From Thermaceae bacterium (GTDB lineage: Bacteria > Deinococcota > Deinococci > Deinococcales > Marinithermaceae): a DNA stretch of 60,010 nucleotides. Shown here piece by piece: positions 9,138 to 17,493 of the stretch. A model generated the notes under the pieces. That model was not told where the DNA came from, made no database searches, and saw only the letters and a program-made list of their open reading frames with translations. Positions within the stretch are counted from its first letter, which is position 1. The number at the start of each line of letters is the position of its first letter. The stretch spans positions 1 through 60,010 of the forward strand of contig JAMOUW010000008.1 in NCBI GenBank assembly GCA_027067955.1. The letters run 5' to 3'. The translations under genes and the position numbers were made by a program.

Positions 9138-9458
9138 AAGCGGGCGCTGATAATCGGCCTGCGCGTGAAGCTGGGCGCTTTCGAGGTGGTGCGCACTGAA
9201 AAGGGTCTGCGCTTTCTGCCCTTCTGCAGCGAGGTTCACCCCGGCTGCTTCACCCGCCCCGATCTGCCCCCGGGCTTGCAGCCCTGGAAATTAGACCTGG
9301 TTCTGCTCGATCTGCACAACGCCCTTGATCTTGCGCTTTCCGACGCCAGAAAACACGCCAAGCCCTATCCGGCCACCATTACGCTCACCAAGTTCCTGCG
9401 TTTTACCGTGCACCCGGATGGTCGTATCGAGCTGGCGCCGAACGGCTGGAAACCCTAG
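8937..9458 (+). CDS. Secreted protein of unknown function
   Basis: 173 residues with a clear Sec signal peptide (residues 1-19, ending VLA-DQ). The mature part has no domain I recognise. It contains two cysteines in FLPFCSEVHPGCF, which may form a disulfide, and a C-terminal stretch TLTKFLRFTVHPDGRIELAP that looks like beta strands. The ATG at 8937 is preferred over an in-frame upstream ATG at 8895 because it begins the signal peptide and lies 6 nt from a good -10 box. The 5' 40% of the gene is duplicated upstream of the nucleotidyltransferase gene. Function unknown. Confidence 0.75.
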   Translation: MRYPVFLAAALLVWSAPVLADQVTTHDFFRLTQTVSRSASTPGAWRYSVAPRTKEARAYWEAAVESWKRALIIGLRVKLGAFEVVRTEKGLRFLPFCSEVHPGCFTRPDLPPGLQPWKLDLVLLDLHNALDLALSDARKHAKPYPATITLTKFLRFTVHPDGRIELAPNGWKP

Positions 9459-9665
9459 GCGGCTTTGCTTAGCGGGCGGCAGACCGCACGTGCGTTCGCC
9501 TCCGGCAACGCCCGCGATCCTTCCCCGGTCCTCCCCTGGAAGGGGGCGCTTCGTTGCGCCGCGGCCGAACCGGAGGTTCGGGCTGGCGCACGAAAAAGTT
9601 GACAAGTCACGAGCCGCAGGCAAACCAGGATGAGCCCGGGTCCGCTTTTCGCCGTGCTGTGCGCA

Positions 9666-9692
9666 TTGCTGCCTTGTCTGTGGCGTTAGAAT
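9666..9692 (+). promoter_or_regulatory. Leaderless-type promoter of the MFS gene
   Basis: -10 TAGAAT at 9687-9692, followed by 6 nt and the ATG at 9699. A TTGCTG at 9666-9671 gives a 15-bp spacer. There is no Shine-Dalgarno, consistent with a leaderless mRNA. Confidence 0.6.
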
Positions 9693-9698
9693 GCGCGC

Positions 9699-10910
9699 AT
9701 GCCCGCCGGCCTGCGCGTCTTCGTGCTCTTTACGATCGCCTACTTCCTTTCCTATTTTTTCCGCTCCGCCAATGCCGTCATCGCCCCCGATCTGACCCGC
9801 GAGCTGGGCCTCGACGCCGCAACGCTGGGGCTGATGACCAGCCTCTTTTATCTGGCGTTCGCGGCGGTGCAGCTGCCGCTCGGGGGGGCGCTGGACCGCT
9901 GGGGCCCGCGCTGGGTCACGCCGGGGCTAATGCTCGCGGGGGCGGCGGGTAGCTGGGTGTTCGCGGCCTCGCATTCAGCGGCGGGGCTGATGCTGGGTCG
10001 CCTGCTGCTGGGGGCCGGGATGGCCGGCGTCCTCATGGGGGCTTATAAGGCCTTCAGCCGCTGGTTCCCCGCCAGCCGCTTTGCTACGGTTGCCGGCTGG
10101 CTGGTGGGGTTTGGCAGCGCGGGTGCGCTGGCTTCTAGTACGCCGCTCGCCTGGCTGGCGGGGGTGCTGGGCTGGCGCGGCGTCTTCTTTTGGGGCGGCT
10201 GGGTAATAGCTCTGGTGGCGCTGGCGATTGCCGCGGGGGTGCACAACACCCCGGAAGGCGACCATCTGGAGCCGGGCCCGCGCACGGGCGGTCTGGCGGC
10301 GGTGTTCGCCAGTCCGGCTTTTTGGAGCATGGCGGGGATAAACCTCTTCGTTTTTGGGGCGTTCCTGGGCATTCAGACACTCTGGGCCGGGCCCTATCTA
10401 TACCAGGTGCACGGTTTCGACCCCATCGCCGTGGGCAACCTGCTGTTCGCGCTCAACCTGGGGGCCCTCGTGGGCTTTTTCACCACCGGATGGATCGCCG
10501 ACAACGTAGGTGTCCCCCCAACGATAATGGCCCTGGGAACCGGCTTCGTGGTTCTGGTGGGCGTTCTTGCCTGGGGGGCCGGAGGGCTGGGCGCGACGGT
10601 GCTGGGAGCATTGCTCTTCGCCCTCGGCTATACGGGCGCGGTAGGGGTGATTCTGCTGGCCTACGCCCGGCTGGCTTTCCCGGCAGCGCTGACCGGAAGG
10701 GCCACTACGGCGGCAAACCTGCTTGGCATCGGGGGAACCTTTCTGGTGCAGTGGGGCATGGGCGCCATCATCCAGCGTTTCCCGCACGCGGGCGGAACCT
10801 ATCCGCCCGCAGCGTTCAGCGCCGCTTTCGGAGCCGCGGCAATACTGGGGGCGCTGGCGCTGGCGCTGTTCGTTTGGGGACAGCGCATCGAGAAAAGGAG
10901 GGTACCGTGA
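9699..10910 (+). CDS. Major facilitator superfamily transporter
   Basis: 403 residues with about 12 membrane helices. The loop between helices 2 and 3 has GGALDRWGPRWV, matching MFS motif A (GxLaDrxGrkxx). The gene product sits in the inner membrane. Substrate cannot be inferred, though the overall look is that of the nitrate/sugar-phosphate/drug-type 12-helix families. It overlaps the next gene by 4 nt (GTGA), so transporter and ABM-fold protein are made together, which may mean that their substrate is linked. Confidence 0.85.
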   Translation: MPAGLRVFVLFTIAYFLSYFFRSANAVIAPDLTRELGLDAATLGLMTSLFYLAFAAVQLPLGGALDRWGPRWVTPGLMLAGAAGSWVFAASHSAAGLMLGRLLLGAGMAGVLMGAYKAFSRWFPASRFATVAGWLVGFGSAGALASSTPLAWLAGVLGWRGVFFWGGWVIALVALAIAAGVHNTPEGDHLEPGPRTGGLAAVFASPAFWSMAGINLFVFGAFLGIQTLWAGPYLYQVHGFDPIAVGNLLFALNLGALVGFFTTGWIADNVGVPPTIMALGTGFVVLVGVLAWGAGGLGATVLGALLFALGYTGAVGVILLAYARLAFPAALTGRATTAANLLGIGGTFLVQWGMGAIIQRFPHAGGTYPPAAFSAAFGAAAILGALALALFVWGQRIEKRRVP

Positions 10911-11242
10911 TCGTACGTATGTGGCACGGGCGGGTTCCGCACGAAAAGTCCGTTTCTTACCGCAAGTTCCTCAACGAGCGGGCGATACCCGACTATCGCA
11001 GCATTCCCGGAAATCTGGGGGTTTACGTGCTCGAGCGCAAAGCGGAGGACGCGGTGCACTTCATCACCCTCACCTACTGGGCCGACCTCGACTCTATCCG
11101 CGCTTTCGCGGGCGATGACTACGAGCGGGCCAAATACTACCCGGAAGACGGCGGCTTCCTGCTCGAATTCGAGCCCCAGGTGGTGCATTACGAGGTAGTG
11201 GGCAGCGCCGGTGAGGCCCTTCCGGGCCTGCCGCCGGAATAG
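10907..11242 (+). CDS. ABM (antibiotic biosynthesis monooxygenase)-fold protein
   Basis: 111 residues. The pattern VIVRMWHGRVP...YRKFLNERAIPDYRSIPGN...FITLTYWADLDSIRAFAG...AKYYPED matches the dimeric alpha/beta-barrel (ABM/EthD-like) fold, where the final His/Tyr-rich segment often lines the pocket. Start is GTG 10907, with AAAGGAGGG immediately upstream (5 nt spacing). The MFS stop overlaps the start. Members act as small-molecule oxygenases or heme-degrading enzymes, or have no known activity. No specific reaction can be claimed. Confidence 0.75.
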   Translation: MIVRMWHGRVPHEKSVSYRKFLNERAIPDYRSIPGNLGVYVLERKAEDAVHFITLTYWADLDSIRAFAGDDYERAKYYPEDGGFLLEFEPQVVHYEVVGSAGEALPGLPPE

Positions 11243-11293
11243 GCGATCGGCCTGCGGTCGCTTGGCGAACAGCGGGTCCCGCCGTTCGGGCGA

Positions 11294-11321
11294 TAAAAAA
11301 AGGGAGCCCGCGTTGGCTCCC
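11294..11321 (-). terminator. Intrinsic terminator after tRNA-Met
   Basis: Arms GGGAGCC (11302-11308) and GGCTCCC (11315-11321) form a 7-bp stem with a 6-nt loop. On the minus strand the hairpin is followed by seven T. It lies 31 nt beyond the CCA end of the tRNA. Confidence 0.85.
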
Positions 11322-11352
11322 TTAGACCGGGGCACTCCAGGCGGCCCCCTTG

Positions 11353-11429
11353 TGGTGGCGGTGGGCGGACTTGAACCGCCGACTCCACGATTATGAGTCG
11401 TGTGCTCTAACCAGCTGAGCTACACCGCC
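11353..11429 (-). tRNA. tRNA-Met (CAT), elongator type
   Basis: 77-nt cloverleaf with encoded CCA. Acceptor GGCGGTG pairs with CACCGCC, the anticodon stem CACGA/TCGTG encloses loop CTCATAA, and the T arm contains GGTTCAAGTCC. The 5' G1-C72 pair argues against the initiator. A CAT anticodon could also be the lysidine-modified tRNA-Ile, but the acceptor and overall form resemble elongator Met of Thermus. Confidence 0.93.
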
Positions 11430-11448
11430 GTGCAGCGGCCCACAGGCA

Positions 11449-11492
11449 AGTTTAAGCCTACCGGCGCGGCCGGGTCAAGCAAATGTAATCGG
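11449..11492 (-). promoter_or_regulatory. tRNA-Met promoter with CCGATTACA upstream element
   Basis: On the minus strand: -35 TTGACC (11473-11478), 18-bp spacer, -10 TAAACT (11449-11454), then about 19 nt to the tRNA. The motif CCGATTACA (11484-11492) lies exactly 5 nt upstream of the -35. The same motif at the same distance occurs at two other promoters in the window (34050-34092 and 59895-59937). Confidence 0.8.
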
Positions 11493-11881
11493 CCCGCGCA
11501 CGGTGTTCTCCGTTCATATGCCTGCGCCGGGCCCGAAGCCCGCGGCGGGTTCGCCTGCCGCGACCCGGTTCTTGCAGGTTGTGCGGCGCGAGCCGCGGGT
11601 CACGGTGGCAATGCGGGTACGGGCGGATGGTCCTCCACCGGGGGAGGGGGGAGACGGACGCCCGGTTCTCAGGTGCCGGTAAGCCAGGCGGTGTATCGTA
11701 AGGATTGCAAGTGATGCCAGGCAACGGGGCGCCGGACGCCGGAATGAGATCCAACCGGTTATTCGCACGGATGCGCGTGCACTAGGGGGCGTGGCCGCAC
11801 GTGCAGGAAGTGCCCTGCTGGGCGGGAACGCACTCAAATCTCCTTCGTTTCGCGATTGGGGAAGCCATTGGGAGGAAGACC
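11493..11881. other. GC-rich intergenic region, no gene seen
   Basis: About 390 bp between the tRNA-Met promoter and the Wzz-like gene. Open frames occur here by chance because of high GC, but none has a ribosome site or recognisable protein. I see no RNA fold that I can name. The promoter of the Wzz-like gene must lie here or in the leader. Confidence 0.4.
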
Positions 11882-13864
11882 GTGGATGACCAAAGAAAGC
11901 GCTACGATCATGGTAGCTTGTCCGGCATGGAGCATCCGGGCGACGAGCTGACATTGCGAGAGCTGGCGGCGATCCTGGGCGGCAGGAAGCGTTTCATATT
12001 TACCGTTACGCTTCTAGGCCTGCTACTGGCGCTGGCGCTTGCGATGTTTTCCCGCGACGTCTTCCAGGCCGAGGCGGTGGTGAGCGTCAGCCCCATGGAA
12101 ATCGAGGCCAGGTTGGAGGACAAGATTCAACTGCAGCCTTTACGCTCCATTTCCGTCGAGGCGTTAAAGTCGCTCACCACCACACAGAAAGTGCTGCTTG
12201 ATACGGTGAGCCAGCTTCGCCGCCAGCAGGTCGTTCCCGAAAAGTGGGATGGGTATAGCGACGAAGAACTTGCCGCCAGATTGCGCAAAAAGATGCGCTT
12301 GCAGGTATCCGGCAAAGACGCGGAGCAGGGGTTGTTTACCGTTGGTTTTTCCACCAAGGCGGGTGACCCCGCGCTGGCGGCAAAAATGGCCAACGCCTGG
12401 GCCCTGGCTTCGCTAAAGCTCATCAACGACCTGCCCATCGCGCGGCTCAAGGCCAACCTGCAGGCGCTGGAGCAGGCGCTCGCGGCGGCGGAGCAGGACT
12501 TTCGCGACGCCCAGGATGCGTGGCGCGGGTTCGCGGAATCGTCCCGCATAGAAGAACTGCGCAGACAGCTGGATCACCGCGTTTCGCGCCAGCTGCAGTT
12601 GAGCCAGCAGATCGCCTATGCGGAGCAGGAGCTGCGCGTGTCGCGGGCGCGCCTGGCGGCGGTGCGGGAGCAGCTAGAGCGGGAACAGCACGTCGTTCCC
12701 GCGGGGGCCGCGCCCGAGCTGGCCCTGCTCTCCGGGCGCAAACTCTCCGAGGCGCTGCCCGCGATCGAAAAGAACTATCAGGCAGCCGCGCGCGCCTACC
12801 GGGAAAGCGCGGACGCGCTAGCCGCCTTCGAATCGGCGACGCCGCTGCGCCGCTGGGAACAGGAGCTTTCGGAGCGCCAACGGCGGATTGCGGCCATCCG
12901 GGTGCGGCTCTCCTCCTTCGAAACCGAAAAAACCGTCGTTCGCACCGCGCTCGAGGCCGTGCGCCGGCAGCTGGCGGCGCTGCCCGAGCGGATCAGTCTC
13001 AGGCGCGAGGTCACCTCGGACCCGGCGATCACCGCCGCCGCCGGGGACGTCGCCGCCCTCAAGGGTTTGAGCCTGAGCAACGAAGAGCTCAACCCGAACT
13101 ACACCAGACTTGCCGCCAAGGAAGCGGATCTGGAGGTCGCCCTGGCGCGGCTGGAGCGCGAAGCCGGGGAGCTGGAGCGCGAACTCAAAGAACACCTGCG
13201 GGCGGTGGACGGGCTGCGCAAACAGGTGGCCGGCGCAACCTTGAAGAAGGAACGGCTCGAGCTGGCCGCCCGGGAGGCCCGGGACCGCTACCGGCGGCTC
13301 GCCAGCATGCGTGAATCGTACCGCGGGGTTCAGCCGGAAACGTATTTCGACCCCTCCGGCTCCGCCTCTTCGGGCCTGCGAACCACCCGGTACGAGCTCG
13401 ACGCCGCAATCGCCGGAACCACGGCCGCCCTGGAGGGGTTCAAGCGTCAAAGCGAGGCCAATTCGGAGGCCATCGCCCGGGTAAAGCAGGAACTGGCCGC
13501 GGCGACGCTGGAGGCGGACCGGTTGCAGGAGGCGCTCAAGCTGTCGAAGCAAACCTTTCTGGCGCTGAAACAAAAACAGGCCGATCTAAAGATCGAACTC
13601 GCCGGGCTCGAGGACGCGCTGGCGCAGGTGATATCGCCGGCCTACCCTGACCCCGAACCTGTCGCGCCGCGGCGGGCCATGATCCTGGCGCTGGGAACCG
13701 TGCTCGGCTTCATGATGGGGGTCATAGGCGCCTTCCTGCTGGCCGCCCTGGAAGTCCCGGAGTCGCGGCGCGCGCCCCGTCCGGCTGCGGCTCCCGGCGG
13801 TTCGGAAGGCGCCCAGGCGGTTGCAGCGCACGCGGAGGGGCACACCGCCGCGGACCGGGCCTGA
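11882..13864 (+). CDS. Wzz-like chain-length/polysaccharide co-polymerase, coiled-coil
   Basis: 660 residues. A membrane helix near 39-56 (FIFTVTLLGLLLALALAMF) follows a short cytoplasmic N-terminus with LTLRELAAILGGRKR, typical of the Wzz/GumC N-terminal motif. A very long Ala/Glu/Arg-rich coiled coil (roughly 180-560) follows, then a second helix near the C-terminus (LALGTVLGFMMGVIGAFLLAAL), preceded by a proline-rich turn. This is the layout of polysaccharide co-polymerases that set glycan chain length. There is no C-terminal tyrosine kinase domain. GTG 11882 is chosen because GGAGG lies 6 nt upstream; ATG 12... further inside at 11928 is less likely. It probably serves the Wzx/Wzy locus upstream. 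Confidence 0.8.
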   Translation: MDDQRKRYDHGSLSGMEHPGDELTLRELAAILGGRKRFIFTVTLLGLLLALALAMFSRDVFQAEAVVSVSPMEIEARLEDKIQLQPLRSISVEALKSLTTTQKVLLDTVSQLRRQQVVPEKWDGYSDEELAARLRKKMRLQVSGKDAEQGLFTVGFSTKAGDPALAAKMANAWALASLKLINDLPIARLKANLQALEQALAAAEQDFRDAQDAWRGFAESSRIEELRRQLDHRVSRQLQLSQQIAYAEQELRVSRARLAAVREQLEREQHVVPAGAAPELALLSGRKLSEALPAIEKNYQAAARAYRESADALAAFESATPLRRWEQELSERQRRIAAIRVRLSSFETEKTVVRTALEAVRRQLAALPERISLRREVTSDPAITAAAGDVAALKGLSLSNEELNPNYTRLAAKEADLEVALARLEREAGELERELKEHLRAVDGLRKQVAGATLKKERLELAAREARDRYRRLASMRESYRGVQPETYFDPSGSASSGLRTTRYELDAAIAGTTAALEGFKRQSEANSEAIARVKQELAAATLEADRLQEALKLSKQTFLALKQKQADLKIELAGLEDALAQVISPAYPDPEPVAPRRAMILALGTVLGFMMGVIGAFLLAALEVPESRRAPRPAAAPGGSEGAQAVAAHAEGHTAADRA

Positions 13865-13901
13865 ACGCGGCGGTGTGGCATGCAGACCTGCGGGGCGCGG
13901 G

Positions 13902-15884
13902 CTAGTGCTGCTCCGCCACCCAGGTTGCGAAGGCGTTGACCACGTCCTGCTCTAGCAGCATTTCGGGGGCCGCCAGCGCCTCCTCCAGGAAGCGCCGCAC
14001 CAGTTCGGTGTCGGCGGCGGCCATCACCTCGGCGACGCTCCTGCCCTCGAAGGGGCCCGCTGCCAGCGGCCTGGCGAAGCGCTCGATTCGCTTGGCGCTG
14101 GGAGCGGCGGCGCGCACCGAAGCCAGCACCGCGCCGATGAGGCGCTCGGTGCCGTCCGCCGCCGCCATCTCCTCGGGGCTGAGCAAGGGCGCGCCCCCCA
14201 GCCCCAGCGGCACCACGTCCTGGCCCAGCAACCGCCGCGCCAGGTGTCCGGGCACGACCCGCAGCGCTTCCGTGGTCTCCGCGCCCGCGTAGCTGGCGGA
14301 AACCTGATAATCCCCCGGATCGGCCACCACCAGCGGCCCCAGGACGCGGGTCCAGTCGGAGGTTAAGGGGGGCAGATTCAGCTCGTCGCTCATGGACGCA
14401 ACCGTTCCCGCCGCATCGCGAACCGTTACCGCAATCGCGCCGCTTGGCAGGTAGCCGCCGGTTTCGGCGCGCAGCACCGGGCGAACCGGTTCGCCCGAGC
14501 CGATCTCGAAGCCAACGTCCAGCGGACCCAGCCGGAATCCCAGCAGGCTCAATCGGATCTGCGCCTTTTCCAGGGCGGCCAGAGCCTCCCGCGCCAGCGG
14601 CGCCAGCGGGTGGTCGGGGTGCGCGGTCAGGAAGTCGGCATAGGCCCGGCGCGCCTCGGCGTTGCGGCCGGTGCGCTCGAGCAAGAACCCCTGCCAGAAG
14701 AGGAGGTCGCTGCGGCGGGTCGCCGCCAGGTCCGCCAGCGCCATGGGAGCCACGCCCTCTCCGTCGCGGCGCATCGCTTCCAGATAGTAGGAGAAGGCGC
14801 GGTCGTGGTCGCGGGCGAGCGCGTAGAAAAGGCCCAGGTTGTACGCGGCCGTGGGGTTGGCGTCGAGCTCCATCGCCCGCAGCGAGGCCGCTATGGCCCC
14901 GCCGAGGTCCCCCAGCAGGTAGCGGGCCCAGCCCAGATTGGTCCAGTAGAGACCGTTGTCGGGGTCGAGTTCGAGGGCGCGCTCGAGGGCGCGACGGGCG
15001 GTTTCGGGGTCGTCCGCGTCGAAGGCGGCGAAGCTGAGCTCCTCCCACCCCAGCGGCATCTCCGGCGCCACCTCGGTCAGACGGCGCGCGGCTGCGGGCC
15101 AGCTGGCGTCTTCAAGAGCCCGCAGCAAGAGCAGCGCTCCGGCAACGTCGAGGGCGCGCTCCGAGCGCAGCAGCAGGCGGGCGCGCTCGCCTGCGGCCTC
15201 GCGGTCGTCTTCCATCAGGGGCAGGTACGCTTTCCAGACCGGCCCGACGCCGGCGTCGGCCATTTGGCCCGGATCGCTGCGGTGCTTCCAGTAGTCCAGC
15301 ACCGCTTTCGGCAGCCCCAGCGCCTCCAGGTCGGCCCCGTGAGAAAACAGATTCTTGACCGCGGCGATCTCGCTCTCGAGCCGCTTCCGGGCGGCGGCGT
15401 CCAGCGTTTCCAGGCTGGCGGCGGCCGCCTCCGCCCCCGAGTTGGCCAGGGCAAAAAGCGGTTCGTCGAGCTGGGGAAGGTATTCGAAGCGACGTTGCGG
15501 CGCCTCCACCCGCCTCGCCAGCCAGTGCGCCAGCAACCAGGCGTCGCTGAAACGGGCCCGGTGCAGGCCGCCGTCATCGTAAAGACAGGCTTCGATCCAG
15601 CCGTCCGCATGCACCCGCCCCACCAGCGCCCACGCGGCGCCGCTGGCTTCATAGGCGAGCCGGGCCCCCTCGGGCCCGCTGGCGTCGGTGAGGATGCTGT
15701 TCCAGCCCCCGGCCCAGGGGACCTCGGGGAAGGTCAGCCTCACCAGCACCGGGGATGGCGCCCCGCTGCGGTCCGCCAGGGCCAGGGACAGGGCATAGCC
15801 CCCGGGCCCTTCGAAGGGCAGCACCAACCCGCCCGCCAGGGCCATACCGCCCAGAAGCCAGAGTATGGTCAAGAGTCTGCGCAT
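13902..15884 (-). CDS. Secreted TPR-repeat protein
   Basis: 660 residues. The ATG at 15884 starts a signal peptide or anchor (RRLLTILWLLGGMALAGGLVL). The middle has TPR-type repeats, for example ALELDPDNGLYWTNLGWARYLLGD and the following AMELDANPTAAYNLGLFYALARD unit, both within about 350-430. A C-terminal beta-rich part may be an extracytoplasmic ligand domain. It likely acts as a scaffold outside the cytoplasmic membrane; no enzyme motif is seen. A -10 TAGACT (15892-15897, minus) lies 7 nt before the ATG. It is divergent from birA across about 80 bp and convergent with the Wzz-like gene. Confidence 0.7.
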   Translation of the reverse strand: MRRLLTILWLLGGMALAGGLVLPFEGPGGYALSLALADRSGAPSPVLVRLTFPEVPWAGGWNSILTDASGPEGARLAYEASGAAWALVGRVHADGWIEACLYDDGGLHRARFSDAWLLAHWLARRVEAPQRRFEYLPQLDEPLFALANSGAEAAAASLETLDAAARKRLESEIAAVKNLFSHGADLEALGLPKAVLDYWKHRSDPGQMADAGVGPVWKAYLPLMEDDREAAGERARLLLRSERALDVAGALLLLRALEDASWPAAARRLTEVAPEMPLGWEELSFAAFDADDPETARRALERALELDPDNGLYWTNLGWARYLLGDLGGAIAASLRAMELDANPTAAYNLGLFYALARDHDRAFSYYLEAMRRDGEGVAPMALADLAATRRSDLLFWQGFLLERTGRNAEARRAYADFLTAHPDHPLAPLAREALAALEKAQIRLSLLGFRLGPLDVGFEIGSGEPVRPVLRAETGGYLPSGAIAVTVRDAAGTVASMSDELNLPPLTSDWTRVLGPLVVADPGDYQVSASYAGAETTEALRVVPGHLARRLLGQDVVPLGLGGAPLLSPEEMAAADGTERLIGAVLASVRAAAPSAKRIERFARPLAAGPFEGRSVAEVMAAADTELVRRFLEEALAAPEMLLEQDVVNAFATWVAEQH

Positions 15885-15926
15885 AAACCTCAGTCTACCG
15901 GCGCGGGTCCGGCGTCGGGTGTGACG

Positions 15927-15963
15927 TTGCTGCGTTAACCGGTAACTGTAATACTGGTTAACG
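15927..15963 (+). promoter_or_regulatory. birA-bioY promoter with BirA-type operator
   Basis: A perfect inverted repeat GTTAACC (15934-15940), 15-nt spacer, GGTTAAC (15956-15962) has the arm sequence and spacing known for BirA operators (arms ending AACC/GGTT, N14-16). It covers a promoter: -35 TTGCTG (15927-15932), 16 bp, -10 TAATAC (15949-15954). It ends 1 nt before the GTG start of birA. Binding of biotinyl-AMP-loaded BirA would block transcription. Confidence 0.85.
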
Positions 15964-16878
15964 GTGTTTGCCGGAGGCCTGGTTACCGAACTGGACGAAA
16001 CGTTCACCAGCGGCGTGGAACTCGCCCGCCGCTTGGGGGTTTCCCGCGTGGCCGTGCACAAGCGGGTGCGGCGGATGGCGGAGGCGGGATATCCGGTCCA
16101 GTCGGGGCCGCGCGGTTACCGCTGGCGTCCCGGAGCTCCCGCCCCCCGGCCGCTGCGGCGGCGCTATACGGGGCCGCTGCTCGGCGGGATGGACTACCTC
16201 GCGGAAACGACCTCGACCCAGGACCGCGCGCGCGAGCTGGCCGCCGCGGGGGCCGCCGAAGGAACCCTGGTCGTGGCCGAACGCCAGTCCGCCGGGCGCG
16301 GGCGCCGCGGGCGTTCGTGGCTTAGCCCGGCCGGGGGGCTTTACTTCTCGCTGGTGCTGCGGCCGCAACTGCCTCTGGTTTCGCTTCCCCTGGTCTCGCT
16401 GGCCGCAGGCGCGGCCCTGGCGGAAGCGGCGGGCGTGGGCGGTCTCAAGTGGCCAAACGACCTGCTGGCACCCGACGGGCGCAAGCTGGCGGGTGTGCTG
16501 CTAGAGGCCGAACTGCTCGGCGAGGAGGCCCTCTACCTGATTCTGGGCATCGGGCTCAACCTCGACCCGCCGGAGCTAGCGGGCGCAGCGGGGCTGCGCC
16601 AGTTCGTGCGGGCGGTCCGCGTAGACGTGCTGGCGCGTTTCCTGGCGGCCCTCGAGCCGCTCTACCGCACCCTGCCCGACCCCGGACCCGTGCTCGCTGC
16701 CTGGCGCGAGCGCACCGTGACGCTGGGACGGCAGGTGTGGATTCAAACCCCGGCCGGGATCAAGAAGGGCCGGGCGCTGGACGTGGAGGAGGACGGCTCC
16801 CTGGTGCTGGAAACGCCCGGGGGCAAGCGCACGCGCGTAAGCGCGGGCGAGGTGGAATGGATAGGAGGATTCAAATGA
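15964..16878 (+). CDS. birA: Bifunctional biotin ligase / biotin-operon repressor
   Basis: 304 residues. N-terminal winged helix-turn-helix (about 15-50, GVELARRLGVSRVAVHKRVR), then the biotin protein ligase domain with the ATP/biotin motif GRGRRGRSW (111-119) and LKWPNDLL (161-168), and a small C-terminal SH3-like domain. It charges biotin carboxyl carrier protein and, through the N-terminal domain, represses biotin genes. Start GTG 15964 directly abuts a BirA-type operator and is 9 nt from the -10, so the mRNA is nearly leaderless and the gene is probably autoregulated. It overlaps bioY by 4 nt. Confidence 0.95.
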   Translation: MFAGGLVTELDETFTSGVELARRLGVSRVAVHKRVRRMAEAGYPVQSGPRGYRWRPGAPAPRPLRRRYTGPLLGGMDYLAETTSTQDRARELAAAGAAEGTLVVAERQSAGRGRRGRSWLSPAGGLYFSLVLRPQLPLVSLPLVSLAAGAALAEAAGVGGLKWPNDLLAPDGRKLAGVLLEAELLGEEALYLILGIGLNLDPPELAGAAGLRQFVRAVRVDVLARFLAALEPLYRTLPDPGPVLAAWRERTVTLGRQVWIQTPAGIKKGRALDVEEDGSLVLETPGGKRTRVSAGEVEWIGGFK

Positions 16879-17477
16879 ACCAGTCGCTGGCGCTCATTCC
16901 CGCAACCATCGATCTGAGCCGCACCCGCAGTAAAGCCCTGGCGCTGCTGGCCGGGGCGGCCTTCGTGGCGCTGCTGGCCCGGGTGACCCTGCCGTTGCCC
17001 TTTACCCCGGTTCCCCTGACCCTGCAGACGTTGGGGGTCTTGCTGGTGGGGGCGGCGCTGGGAAGCCGCCTGGGGGCTCAGGCCCTGCTGCTCTATTTGG
17101 CCGCGGGCGCGGCGGGGCTGCCCGTGTTCGCCGGCGGCGGCGCGGGCGCCGCCTGGTTCGCCGGGCCCACCGGCGGCTTTTTGCTGGGGTTTGTTCCCGC
17201 CGCCTGGACCGCCGGAGCGCTGGTGGAGCGCTTCGACTCGGGCCGCCGGCCGCTGCCGGCCTTCCTGGCCATGCTGGCGGCCGGCGCGGTGATCTACGCC
17301 TTCGGTCTGGCGGGCCTGGCGGGCTGGATGCTGCTCGCCGGCGAAGCGGCCGGCCCGGGCAAGCTGCTGGTGCTGGGTCTGCTCCCCTTCGTGCCGGGCG
17401 ACCTGCTCAAGGCGGCGGCGGCCGCTCTGCTGCTTCCGGGAGCCTGGCGGATGGCGGGCGCTTCTGGCAGACTCTAG
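16875..17477 (+). CDS. bioY: Biotin transporter S component BioY
   Basis: 200-residue membrane protein with about six helices. The signature regions LPLPFTPVPLTLQTLGVLLVGA (near 40-60) and AGPTGGFLLGF are characteristic of BioY, the biotin-binding subunit of ECF-type transporters. SD AGGAGG (16863-16868) precedes ATG 16875, which overlaps the birA stop. No bioM/bioN ATPase or EcfT genes lie nearby, so it may use a shared ECF module or work alone. Co-transcription with birA behind the BirA operator links uptake to biotin supply. Confidence 0.95.
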   Translation: MNQSLALIPATIDLSRTRSKALALLAGAAFVALLARVTLPLPFTPVPLTLQTLGVLLVGAALGSRLGAQALLLYLAAGAAGLPVFAGGGAGAAWFAGPTGGFLLGFVPAAWTAGALVERFDSGRRPLPAFLAMLAAGAVIYAFGLAGLAGWMLLAGEAAGPGKLLVLGLLPFVPGDLLKAAAAALLLPGAWRMAGASGRL

Positions 17478-17493
17478 GTTGGAGGTGAACACC

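Noticed and set aside
13642-15048. 468-codon frame opposite/alternate to the TPR gene
   Set aside because: Arg/Gly/Pro-dominated composition typical of a shadow frame in GC-rich DNA.
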